NCBI GenBank assembly: GCA_900102385.1
Contig: FNBQ01000010.1
Span: forward strand, 33,384 to 97,383
From: Bacteroidales bacterium KHT7
Lineage (GTDB): Bacteria > Bacteroidota > Bacteroidia > Bacteroidales > Bacteroidaceae
Reading direction: 5' to 3'
DNA length: 64,000 nt
Positions 7,273 through 15,566 of this stretch are shown one piece after another. Under the pieces are notes generated by a model that saw nothing but the letters and a program-made list of their open reading frames with translations, was not told the DNA's origin and searched no databases. Position numbers and translations under genes: made by a program. Position 1 is the first letter of the stretch. Each line of letters starts with the position of its first letter.

Positions 7273-8970
7273 ATGAAACATTTTTTCACAAGATTACTAA
7301 TAAGTATCTTATTTCTTTGTGCAATCTCTATTCCTGCTATGGCGCAAGAAGCCTATGCCGTGGCATCGCCAGATAATACAACGCTTACTTTTTATTATGA
7401 TAACGAGAAAGCCTCTCGCGAAGGCACGGCGTATGAGTTGAATATCGGAGCTGATAGCCCAGGGTGGGTTAAATATGTCATTAAGCCGTCTGTAACGAGC
7501 TCTCAGGTAACGTCTTGTCAGAAATTTATCACGGTCGTTTTTGACAAATCGTTTAAGAGTGCTCGCCCTACATCGTGCGCATCTTGGTTTGCTGGATTTA
7601 AAAACCTAAGAAAAATTGAAGGTATAGAAAATCTGAATACATCAAATGTTACGAATATGAGTTATATGTTCTGCGAGTGCAATTGCAGTCTGGCAAGCTT
7701 TGATGTTAGCAGATTCGATACATCAAATGTTACGGATATGAGTGGAATGTTCTGTGAGTGCGGCAGTCTGACAAGCCTTGAGTTAAGCAATTTCGAAACA
7801 TCTAATGTAACGAATATGGGCAGGATGTTCTTTGAGTGTGAAAAGCTTACAAACCTTGATTTAAGTAGCTTCAACACTTCAAAGGTAACGAACATGTGCA
7901 ATATGTTCTATGATTGCGAAAAACTTACAAACCTTGATGTTAGTAACTTCAACACTTCAGAGGTAACAGATATGAGCAGTATGTTCGAGTATTGTTTCAA
8001 ACTTACAAACCTTGATTTAAGCAGCTTCAACACTTCAAAGGTTACTGATATGAGCAAGATGTTTCATAGTTGCACAAGCCTCACAAGCCTTGATGTCAGC
8101 ACATTTAACACCTCAAATGTTACGGATATGAACTGGATGTTCGCAGAATGTAAAGGCTTGAAAAGCCTTAATGTTAGCAACTTAAACACATCTAATGTAA
8201 CGAATATGGGTTTCTTGTTTTGCGAATGTTGTAATCTTACAAGCCTTGATTTAAAAAGCTTCGACACTTCAAATGTAACAGATATGACTGGCTTGTTCTC
8301 TGAATGCTTTGAACTGAAAAGCCTTGATGTAAGTAACTTCAACACTTCTAATGTAACGAATATGATAGGTATGTTCGAGTATTGCATCAGTTTGAAAAGC
8401 CTTGATTTAAGCACATTCAACACATCTAATGTAACGAATATGTTTCATATGTTTTTGGGTAGCAGAAGTTTGACAAGCCTTAATGTTAGCAAGTTCAACA
8501 CTTCGAATGTAACAGATATGAGTAGCATGTTCTCTGGTTGCGAAAGTCTTACAAGCCTTGATGTAAGTAACTTCAATACTTCAAAAGTTACGAATATGCT
8601 TTGGATGTTCCGCGACTGCAAGAATTTGACAAAACTTGATTTAAGTAGCTTCAGCACCTCGAATGTAAAGAATATGATGTTAATGTTCGCGTTTTGCGAA
8701 CGTCTTACAAGCATTGATGTTAGCACATTCGATACCTCAAGTGTAACAGATATGAGTAGAATGTTCTATGCTTGTCCGAACCTTAAAACAATTTATGTCA
8801 GAAAAAATTGGAATATAGGCAATGATACGAAATCTACAGAAATGTTTAAGGACTCGCCAAAACTTGTAGGAGGCAAAGGTTCTCTGTTTAATCCTAAAGT
8901 TACAGACGCCAGTCGTGCAAAGATAGACGGCGGAAAGTCAAAGCCTGGATATTTTACGGCTAAAAAATAA
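7273..8970 (+). CDS. BspA-type surface protein, DUF285, 15 repeats
   Basis: Protein of 565 residues. It has a clear signal peptide (basic start MKHFFTRLL, hydrophobic core, probable cleavage after AMA before QEAYAV). The conserved BspA N-terminal domain follows, then 15 tandem 26-residue DUF285 repeats with a Cys after most MF positions, then the closing segment AKIDGGKSKPGYFTAKK. No lipobox, transmembrane anchor or recognisable type IX sorting domain is present at the C-terminus, so it is probably secreted or peripherally surface-associated. It lies 9 bases before the next paralogue, whose signal peptide is almost identical, pointing to recent tandem duplication. Confidence 0.92.
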   Translation: MKHFFTRLLISILFLCAISIPAMAQEAYAVASPDNTTLTFYYDNEKASREGTAYELNIGADSPGWVKYVIKPSVTSSQVTSCQKFITVVFDKSFKSARPTSCASWFAGFKNLRKIEGIENLNTSNVTNMSYMFCECNCSLASFDVSRFDTSNVTDMSGMFCECGSLTSLELSNFETSNVTNMGRMFFECEKLTNLDLSSFNTSKVTNMCNMFYDCEKLTNLDVSNFNTSEVTDMSSMFEYCFKLTNLDLSSFNTSKVTDMSKMFHSCTSLTSLDVSTFNTSNVTDMNWMFAECKGLKSLNVSNLNTSNVTNMGFLFCECCNLTSLDLKSFDTSNVTDMTGLFSECFELKSLDVSNFNTSNVTNMIGMFEYCISLKSLDLSTFNTSNVTNMFHMFLGSRSLTSLNVSKFNTSNVTDMSSMFSGCESLTSLDVSNFNTSKVTNMLWMFRDCKNLTKLDLSSFSTSNVKNMMLMFAFCERLTSIDVSTFDTSSVTDMSRMFYACPNLKTIYVRKNWNIGNDTKSTEMFKDSPKLVGGKGSLFNPKVTDASRAKIDGGKSKPGYFTAKK

Positions 8971-8979
8971 ATTAACTAT

Positions 8980-9951
8980 ATGAAGCATTTTTTCACAAGA
9001 TTACTAAGTATCTTATTTCTTAGTGCAATTTCTATTTCTGCCATGGCGCAAGAAGCCTATGCCGTGGTGTCGCCTGATAGTACAACGCTTAGTTTTTACT
9101 ATGATAAAAAGAAAGCCTCTCGCGAAGGCACGGCGTATGAGTTGAATGAAGGAAATGGCTGTCCTAAGTGGATTAAACGGAATGAATACTCAATCCCTGA
9201 TAATCCTTATTATACTGTGGTTGTTTTTGACAAGTCGTTTAAGGATGCTCGTCCTGCATCGTGTGCACATTGGTTTGATGGATTTGGAAATCTTACAAAA
9301 ATTGAAGGCATCAGTAACCTTAATACTTCAAAAGTAACCGATATGAACGCTATGTTCAAGGGGTGCAGATGCCTTGAGAGCCTTGATTTAAGAGGTTTCA
9401 ACACTTCGAATGTTACGGATATGAGCGGTATGTTCAGAGGGTGCAAAAGACTGACGAGGCTTGATTTAAGAGGGTTCGATACTTCGAAAGTTATGGATAT
9501 GGGAACGATGTTCTCTGGTTGCAATGGCCTTGCAAGTCTCGACGTCAGTAGATTCGATACATCAAATGTAACAGAAATGCTTGGCATGTTTGTTGGTTGC
9601 AAAAGTCTGACAAGCCTTGATGTTAGCAAATTCAACACCCGAAAAGTAACAAGAATGAGCGGTATGTTCTCGGGGGGTCGCAGTTTGTTGGAACTTGATT
9701 TAAGCAAGTTCAATACAGAAAATGTAAGGAGTATGGAGATGATGTTTTATTACTGTACGAGCCTAAAAACAATTTATGTAGGAGAAGGGTGGAATACGTC
9801 AAAAGCAGAATTTACAGACAGAATGTTCGAGTATTTAACGAGCATTGTAGGTGGCAATGGAACAAAACTCGATTCTGAAATTGTTGATGCAACTCGTGCC
9901 AAAATAGACGGCGGAAAGTCAAATCCGGGATATTTTACGGCTAAGAAATGA
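8980..9951 (+). CDS. BspA-type surface protein, DUF285, 6 repeats
   Basis: Protein of 323 residues. The signal peptide MKHFFTRLLSILFL..AMAQEAYAVV nearly copies that of the gene 9 bases upstream. Six 26-residue repeats are followed by the common ending AKIDGGKSNPGYFTAKK. Compared with the neighbour the repeat tract is much shorter, as expected from unequal recombination between repeats. Some repeats are diverged (FNTRKVTRM, FNTENVRSM). It is likely co-transcribed with the preceding paralogue. Confidence 0.92.
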   Translation: MKHFFTRLLSILFLSAISISAMAQEAYAVVSPDSTTLSFYYDKKKASREGTAYELNEGNGCPKWIKRNEYSIPDNPYYTVVVFDKSFKDARPASCAHWFDGFGNLTKIEGISNLNTSKVTDMNAMFKGCRCLESLDLRGFNTSNVTDMSGMFRGCKRLTRLDLRGFDTSKVMDMGTMFSGCNGLASLDVSRFDTSNVTEMLGMFVGCKSLTSLDVSKFNTRKVTRMSGMFSGGRSLLELDLSKFNTENVRSMEMMFYYCTSLKTIYVGEGWNTSKAEFTDRMFEYLTSIVGGNGTKLDSEIVDATRAKIDGGKSNPGYFTAKK

Positions 9952-10014
9952 GTTGAAAGTTGAAACTTGAAAATTGAAACTTGAAAAATTTAGACAGTTG
10001 ACAATTCATAATTG
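9952..10014. repeat. Heptamer repeats between BspA genes
   Basis: GTTGAAA, CTTGAAA, ATTGAAA and ATTCATA heptamers begin directly after the TGA stop codon and end where the leader block at 10015 starts. Confidence 0.8.
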
Positions 10015-10261
10015 GTTGTGGAGTGTCGTCGCAAATAAAAAGAGTCGTTTTTCTTCATTCACGAAAAACGACTCGTTCATCACCAAGTTAAGCAGAATTT
10101 GCAATTCTGCTTGGAAAGAAAATGGGAATTTGTAATTCCCACCGCTGAAAAAATTACGCGTAAATACTTTGTCTATGAATAACAACGTAATTTGCGTCCC
10201 TTCGTTCGTAAGCAACCACAAGTTGAGCGCGGAAATTCAGCAGAACTAAAGGAAAAATAGT
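10015..10261 (+). promoter_or_regulatory. Leader block with three hairpins, second copy
   Basis: The perfect hairpin GAGTCGTTTTTC / GAAAAACGACTC recurs at 10042-10074. It is followed by AAGCAGAATT / AATTCTGCTT (loop TGC, perfect) at 10090-10112 and GGGAATT / AATTCCC (loop TGT) at 10124-10140. The block is a longer version of that at 4772-4958, with an extra segment at 10141-10205. Both copies precede genes beginning MGN, so the leader and the unusual 5' coding end travelled together. Confidence 0.6.
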
Positions 10262-11635
10262 ATGGGAAATAATTTCATGAAAATCATAAAGTTTATTTCT
10301 TTTGCAGCGAAACCTATAGCAAAACTTACCGAAGCTATAGCAAAGAAAGAGTATGCGGTAGTATCGCCCGATGGCACGACACTTACCTTCTATTTTGACA
10401 AACATAAGTCTTCCCGACAAGGTACGGCGTATAGGCTGAATGTTGTAATTCCTAAATGGGTGAAAAAAGAAAAAGGTTCACTCCCGTATAATCCGAATTT
10501 TACGACGGTAGTTTTTGACGAGTCGTTTAAAGATGCACGTCCTGTATCTTGTGCATATTGGTTCGGCGGATTTGAAAATCTGACAAAAATAGAAGGCATC
10601 GACAATCTGAATACTTCGAGAGTGAGGAATATGTTCGGAATGTTCTGTAATTGTAAACGTTTGTTTAGCCTTGATTTAAGTAAGTTCGATACTTCGAAGG
10701 TTACAGACATGAGCTTAATGTTCTATTGGTGCGAAAGCCTGTCGAGCCTTGATGTTAGCAGTTTCGATACCTCAAAAGTAAGGAGAATGCGAGAAATGTT
10801 CTTGGGATGCCAAAACGTGCATAGTCTTGATATAAGTTGTTTTGATACTTTGAAAGTAACAGATATGTGCAGAATGTTCTCTGGTTGCGAAAGTCTGCCG
10901 GGACTCGATGTAGGCGGTTTCGATACCTCGAATGTTACAAATATGAGTGGTATGTTTTTATGTTGCAAAAGTATGCAGAGTCTTGATGTCAGCGGATTTA
11001 ATACCTCGCAAGTAACTGATATGAGCTGTATGTTCAGTAGTTGCGAAAGTGTTACAGAACTTGATGTAAGTGGTTTTAATACCTCGAAGGTAAAGGATAT
11101 GGGCGGTATGTTTCATGATTGCGGAAGTTTGGAGAGTCTTGATTTATGCAATTTCAATACTTCAAAAGTAACGAATATGCATAGTATGTTCCGAGTATGC
11201 ACAAGTCTGCGTTCTCTGGATTTTAGCAACTTTAACACTTCTAGAGTAACGTGTATGGGCAGTATGTTTTGTGGCTGCGAAAAATTGTCGAGCCTTGATT
11301 TGAGTAGATTCGATACCTCTAATGTGTGGGATATGGACAATATGTTTGCTGGTTGTAAAAGTCTGACTCAGCTTGATATAAACAACTTTAACACCTCTAA
11401 AGTAACTATTATGCACGCAATGTTCTTGGGGTGTGAAAGTCTGAAAACGATATATGTTGGGACAGGTTGGAATATAAGCAGGGTTAGAAATTCGAAATAT
11501 ATGTTTGAGAATTGCACTAATCTTGTAGGTGGTAAAGGAACAAAATACGATTCTGAATTTGTAGATGTTGCTCGTGCAAAGATAGATGGCTGTAAAGATG
11601 AGCCGGGTTATTTTAACTTGAAACTTGAAAGTTGA
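10262..11635 (+). CDS. BspA-type surface protein, DUF285, 11 repeats
   Basis: Protein of 457 residues and closest sibling of the gene at 4959: same leader block, MGN start without a convincing signal peptide, same heptamer-encoded C-terminus NLKLES. The N-terminus MGNNFMKIIKFISFAAKP reads like a decayed signal sequence. Eleven 26-residue repeats are present, some with non-consensus positions (FDTLKVTDM, FDTSKVRRM). It carries AKIDGCKDEPGYF where most copies have AKIDGGK. Surface location is known for the family but not supported by a clean export signal here. Confidence 0.9.
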   Translation: MGNNFMKIIKFISFAAKPIAKLTEAIAKKEYAVVSPDGTTLTFYFDKHKSSRQGTAYRLNVVIPKWVKKEKGSLPYNPNFTTVVFDESFKDARPVSCAYWFGGFENLTKIEGIDNLNTSRVRNMFGMFCNCKRLFSLDLSKFDTSKVTDMSLMFYWCESLSSLDVSSFDTSKVRRMREMFLGCQNVHSLDISCFDTLKVTDMCRMFSGCESLPGLDVGGFDTSNVTNMSGMFLCCKSMQSLDVSGFNTSQVTDMSCMFSSCESVTELDVSGFNTSKVKDMGGMFHDCGSLESLDLCNFNTSKVTNMHSMFRVCTSLRSLDFSNFNTSRVTCMGSMFCGCEKLSSLDLSRFDTSNVWDMDNMFAGCKSLTQLDINNFNTSKVTIMHAMFLGCESLKTIYVGTGWNISRVRNSKYMFENCTNLVGGKGTKYDSEFVDVARAKIDGCKDEPGYFNLKLES

Positions 11636-11710
11636 AACTTGAAAAATTAAGAATTGACAATGGATAATTCACAATTCATAATTGGTAGTTGGGAGAGAAA
11701 GTTGAAAATC
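11616..11710. repeat. Heptamer repeats overlapping gene end
   Basis: CTTGAAA/GTTGAAA units encode the last residues and stop of the preceding gene, then ATTGACA, ATTCACA and ATTCATA units follow. This is a near copy of 5833-5930, which supports duplication of gene plus downstream spacer. Confidence 0.85.
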
Positions 11711-11718
11711 TCTTAGTT

Positions 11719-11814
11719 AAGTCGAATTTGCAATTCTACTTTGAAAAGAATAGGGAATTTGTAATTCCCACCGCTGAAAAAATGCACTGTTAAGCTGAGT
11801 TTGTAATTCAGCTT
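11719..11814. repeat. Short palindromes with 3-base loops (REP-like cluster)
   Basis: Three palindromes occur: AAGTCGAATT / AATTCTACTT at 11719-11741 (one mismatch), GGGAATT / AATTCCC at 11753-11769, and AAGCTGAGTT / AATTCAGCTT at 11792-11814. Compared with copies at 4846-4868 and 10090-10112, paired positions change together in several places (A-T to T-A, C-G to T-A). The common design is N-AATT-TGN-AATT-N'. From 11815 to 11930 a diverged GGGAATTTG unit and a GCGACCGCTTTCAGCGTC piece are seen. Confidence 0.65.
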
Positions 11815-11970
11815 GGAAAGAAAATGGGAATTTGCCGCTCGAACTCCATTCGCTTGCTACCGAAGGGACGCAAGAATTCCCACCGCTGAAAATGAGAGGC
11901 GACCGCTTTCAGCGTCATTCCAAATAATCATTTCCTAATATAGGAAGAGGGATTTTCTTATTCCGAACTC

Positions 11971-12082
11971 ATGTAGAAAAATCGTTCTACCGAAAAGTTA
12001 AATAATTATAAATTTTGGCTTGTTTTAGACTGTAAAGTGAAAAATGAGTTAATTTTGCGGGCGTAATTTAAAATTTTATAAA
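11971..12082 (+). promoter_or_regulatory. Conserved upstream block of BspA gene (type B), second copy
   Basis: It shares long identical pieces with 7172-7272. TAATTTTG at 12050-12057 is a full match to the Bacteroidota -7 box, with no clear TTTG at the right spacing upstream. The predicted leader to the ATG at 12083 is about 20 bases. Confidence 0.55.
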
Positions 12083-13831
12083 ATGAAACACCTTTTTACG
12101 CTCTTTTTAAGCCTTATTTTGTGTGTGGTAAGTCCTGTGTCTGTCATGGCACAAGAAGCCTATGCTGTGGTATCGCCAGATAGAACAACACTTACTTTTT
12201 ACTATGACAAAAATAAGTCTTCCCGACAAGGCACGGCGTATGAACTTGACGAATACCCAGAATGGATAAACATGGAGGTTTTAATGGGATCGCCCTGGAA
12301 ACCCAGCTCTGTTGTTTTTGACAGAAGGTTTTTAAAATATAGTTTCGGATATGGCGGAAAAAATCCTACATTCACTACGGTTGTTTTTGATAAGTCGTTT
12401 AAGAATGCTCGTCCAAAATCATGCAATTTATGGTTTGCTGGTTTTGAAAACTTAACCAAAATCGAAGGCTTGGAAAATCTGAATACCTCGAAAGTTGTGG
12501 GTATGTCTTGTATGTTCAAAGGTTGCAGCAATTTGCGAAATCTTGACCTAAGCGGTTTCAATACATCAAACGTAACGGATATGAGCAGCATGTTTTATGG
12601 TTGCGAAGGCTTGACAAACCTTGACCTAAGCTGTTTTGATACATCAAATGTAACTGATATGAGGGGAATGTTTAAAGATTGCTATGGTCTGACAACCGTT
12701 GATGTTAGCAAGTTCAATACTGCCAAAGTAACAGATATGAGATGTATGTTCTATGATTGCCGCAGCTTAAAAGACCTTGATGTTAGTAAGTTCAATACAG
12801 CCAAAGTAACAAATATGATTTTGATGTTCTCTGGTTGTAGCAATTTGACAAACCTTGATGTTAGCAATTTCAATACATCGAATGTAACGAATATAGAAGG
12901 TATGTTCTATGATTGCCGTAGTTTGACAAATCTTGACGTAAGTGGGTTTAATACATCAAATGTAACAAACATAGAAGGTATGTTTTGGGTGTGTGAAAAA
13001 CTGGCAACCCTTGATGTAAGCAAATTTAATACATCAAATGTAACGAATATGGAAAAAATGTTCTATTACTGCTGTAGTCTTACAAGTCTTGATGTAAGTA
13101 ACTTCAATACCTCGGAAGTAAAGAACATGGGAGGTATGTTCTCTGGTTGCTATGGTTTAAAAGAACTTGATTTAAGCAATTTCAACACCTCGAAAGTCAC
13201 GGATATGAGAGAAATGTTTTCAGATTGCCATAGTCTGACAAATCTTCGTGTAAGCAATTTCAATACATCAAATGTAACGAATATGGTAAAAATGTTCTCA
13301 GGTTGCCGCAGTCTGATGCATCTTGATGTAAGTGGTTTCGATACTTCGAATGTAACGGATATGAGTTGGATGTTCAGGTACTGTGGCAGCTTAACGAGTC
13401 TTGATGTAAGTAACTTCAATACATCAAATGTAACGGATATGAGTTGGATGTTCAAGGATTGCGAAATACTGACAAATCTTGATGTTAGCAAATTCAATAC
13501 TTCAAAGGTAACAAATATGTATGGAATGTTCGTTGGTTGCAAAAGTCTGACTAACCTTGATGTGAGAAACTTCAATACCTCAAATATATATTTGATGACT
13601 CAAATGTTTGGTGGCTGTACGAATCTGAAAACAATTTATGCCGGAGAGGGCTGGGATACAAGTAATGTCAAGGATTCAGAAGATATGTTTATTGATTGCA
13701 CCAGTCTTGTTGGTGGTAAAAAAACAAAATTTGATTCTGGAATTGTTGATGCAACTCGTGCAAAGATAGACGGCGGAAAGGTAGATCCGGGATATTTTAC
13801 GGCTAAGAAATTAAGTAAAAAACATAAATAG
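12083..13831 (+). CDS. BspA-type surface protein, DUF285, 15 repeats
   Basis: Protein of 582 residues. Signal peptide MKHLFTLFLSLIL..SVMAQEAYAVV with probable cleavage after VMA. The N-terminal domain has an extra insertion relative to the siblings (around VLMGSPWKPSSVVFDRRF, before the usual TTVVFDKSFK). Fifteen 26-residue repeats are followed by the closing AKIDGGKVDPGYFTAKK with six more residues, LSKKHK. The next paralogue begins 15 bases downstream. Confidence 0.92.
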   Translation: MKHLFTLFLSLILCVVSPVSVMAQEAYAVVSPDRTTLTFYYDKNKSSRQGTAYELDEYPEWINMEVLMGSPWKPSSVVFDRRFLKYSFGYGGKNPTFTTVVFDKSFKNARPKSCNLWFAGFENLTKIEGLENLNTSKVVGMSCMFKGCSNLRNLDLSGFNTSNVTDMSSMFYGCEGLTNLDLSCFDTSNVTDMRGMFKDCYGLTTVDVSKFNTAKVTDMRCMFYDCRSLKDLDVSKFNTAKVTNMILMFSGCSNLTNLDVSNFNTSNVTNIEGMFYDCRSLTNLDVSGFNTSNVTNIEGMFWVCEKLATLDVSKFNTSNVTNMEKMFYYCCSLTSLDVSNFNTSEVKNMGGMFSGCYGLKELDLSNFNTSKVTDMREMFSDCHSLTNLRVSNFNTSNVTNMVKMFSGCRSLMHLDVSGFDTSNVTDMSWMFRYCGSLTSLDVSNFNTSNVTDMSWMFKDCEILTNLDVSKFNTSKVTNMYGMFVGCKSLTNLDVRNFNTSNIYLMTQMFGGCTNLKTIYAGEGWDTSNVKDSEDMFIDCTSLVGGKKTKFDSGIVDATRAKIDGGKVDPGYFTAKKLSKKHK

Positions 13832-13846
13832 ATAATTGATGAATTT

Positions 13847-15454
13847 ATGAAACGCAATATAGCATTATTTTTTCTAAGCCTTTTGGGGTTTGTAGTAAAC
13901 CCTATGTCTGCCATGGCACAAGAAGCCTATGCCGTAATGTCGCCAGATAGCACAACTCTTACTTTTTACTATGACAAAAATAAGTCTTCCCGACAAGGCA
14001 CGGCGTATGAGTTGAACACGGGAGAAAACATGCCTAAATGGGTTAAAACAGAAGAAAATATAATGGGCTCTATAGCCGTTAATAAAAATTATAAGACGGT
14101 TGTTTTTGATGAGTCGTTTAAAGATGCTCGCCCAGTATCATGTGCACATTGGTTCGATGGATTCTATAGGCTTTGTGACATTAAAGGCATTGGCAATCTT
14201 AATACTGCAAAGGTTACAAATATGAGTTGTATGTTTAATTGGTGTTTCGATTTGGAAAGTCTTGACTTTGGCGGTTTTGATACATCAAACGTAACAGACA
14301 TGGCTCATATGTTTTTTCAGTGTCGCAGTCTTACAAATCTTAATCTAAGTAGCTTCAATACCTCAAAGGTAACAAGCATGAAAAGTATGTTCTATGGTTG
14401 CAACAGTCTGAGGACTGTAGATTTGAGCAATTTTGATACTTCTAATGTTACTAATATGGAAGGAATGTTCGCTGATTGCAACAGACTTACAAGTCTTGAC
14501 ATTAGTAACTTTAATACTTCAAAAGTAACGAATATGTTTGGCGTTTTTTATGGTTGCAGCAGACTTGCAAGCCTTGATATTAGTGGTTTCGATACTTCAA
14601 ATGTTACAGATATGACCAGTTTATTTTTGGGGTGTAGAGATTTGACAAGCCTTGATGTAAGCGGTTTCAATACTTCGAACGTAGTAAGTATGTTAAATAT
14701 GTTTCTAGGTTGTTGCAGTCTGCCGCATCTTGATGTAAGCAATTTCAACACCTCGAAAGTAACGGATATGGATGGAATGTTTATGGGTTGTAGTAATCTT
14801 ACAAATCTTGATTTGAGTAATTTTAATACCTCAAAGGTATGGAATATGAGTAATATGTTTAATGACTGCAGTAAACTTACAAGCCTTGATTTGAGCAAAT
14901 TCAATACTGCTAATTTAAAGCGAATGGTTGGTATGTTTATGGATTGCAAAAGCCTCACTAATATAAAATTAGGCAGATTAAACACCTCTAAGGTGACAAA
15001 TATGGAAAGGATGTTCGAAGGATGCAGCAGTCTTACAAGCCTCGATATAAGTGGATTAAATACCTTAATGTTAGACCACATGGATGAAATGTTTTATGGA
15101 TGTGTTAGCCTGAAAAATCTTAAAATAAACGGCATAAAAACCTCGAATGTATCGGATATGACTCAAATGTTCGAAGGATGCAGCAGTCTTACAAGTCTTG
15201 ATTTAAGTAGTTTCAATACCTCAAATATTTATGCGATGACTCAAATGTTTTGCGGTTGTACGAATCTGAAAACAATTTATGTCGGAACAGGCTGGAACAC
15301 AAGCAAGGCTAAGTATTCGAAAGATGTGTTTAAGGATTGCACCAGTCTTGTTGGTGGCAGAGGCACAAAATTCGATTCAAATGTAACTGGTAGGTCTCGT
15401 GCAAAGATAGATGGCGGCAAGGCAAATCCTGGATATTTTACGGCAAAAAAATAA
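13847..15454 (+). CDS. BspA-type surface protein, DUF285, 14 repeats
   Basis: Protein of 535 residues. Signal peptide MKRNIALFFLSLLGF..SAMAQEAYAVM; the first half equals that of the genes at 17363 and 18531, while the AMAQ cleavage region equals that of 7273 and 8980, suggesting a mosaic 5' end. About 14 repeats are present; several near the C-terminal end are strongly diverged (LNTLMLDHM, IKTSNVSDM, FNTANLKRM). It closes with RSRAKIDGGKANPGYFTAKK. Confidence 0.92.
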   Translation: MKRNIALFFLSLLGFVVNPMSAMAQEAYAVMSPDSTTLTFYYDKNKSSRQGTAYELNTGENMPKWVKTEENIMGSIAVNKNYKTVVFDESFKDARPVSCAHWFDGFYRLCDIKGIGNLNTAKVTNMSCMFNWCFDLESLDFGGFDTSNVTDMAHMFFQCRSLTNLNLSSFNTSKVTSMKSMFYGCNSLRTVDLSNFDTSNVTNMEGMFADCNRLTSLDISNFNTSKVTNMFGVFYGCSRLASLDISGFDTSNVTDMTSLFLGCRDLTSLDVSGFNTSNVVSMLNMFLGCCSLPHLDVSNFNTSKVTDMDGMFMGCSNLTNLDLSNFNTSKVWNMSNMFNDCSKLTSLDLSKFNTANLKRMVGMFMDCKSLTNIKLGRLNTSKVTNMERMFEGCSSLTSLDISGLNTLMLDHMDEMFYGCVSLKNLKINGIKTSNVSDMTQMFEGCSSLTSLDLSSFNTSNIYAMTQMFCGCTNLKTIYVGTGWNTSKAKYSKDVFKDCTSLVGGRGTKFDSNVTGRSRAKIDGGKANPGYFTAKK

Positions 15455-15566
15455 GAAAGTTGAAAGTTGAAAATTGAAATTTGAAAAAATCATAATTCAT
15501 AATGTAAATTCCGTTCTGTCGAATTTGTTTTTTTGCAGATTTGGCAGAACTAAATTAAAAAATAGT

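Noticed and set aside
7662-9713. Minus-strand frames opposite the BspA genes
   Set aside because: Repetitive shadow translations of the DUF285 repeats without starts, signals or homology that I recognise.
15474-15566. N-terminal extension of the BspA gene at 15567
   Set aside because: It would translate heptamer repeat DNA and bury an otherwise standard signal peptide; the ATG at 15567 has the same context as in siblings.
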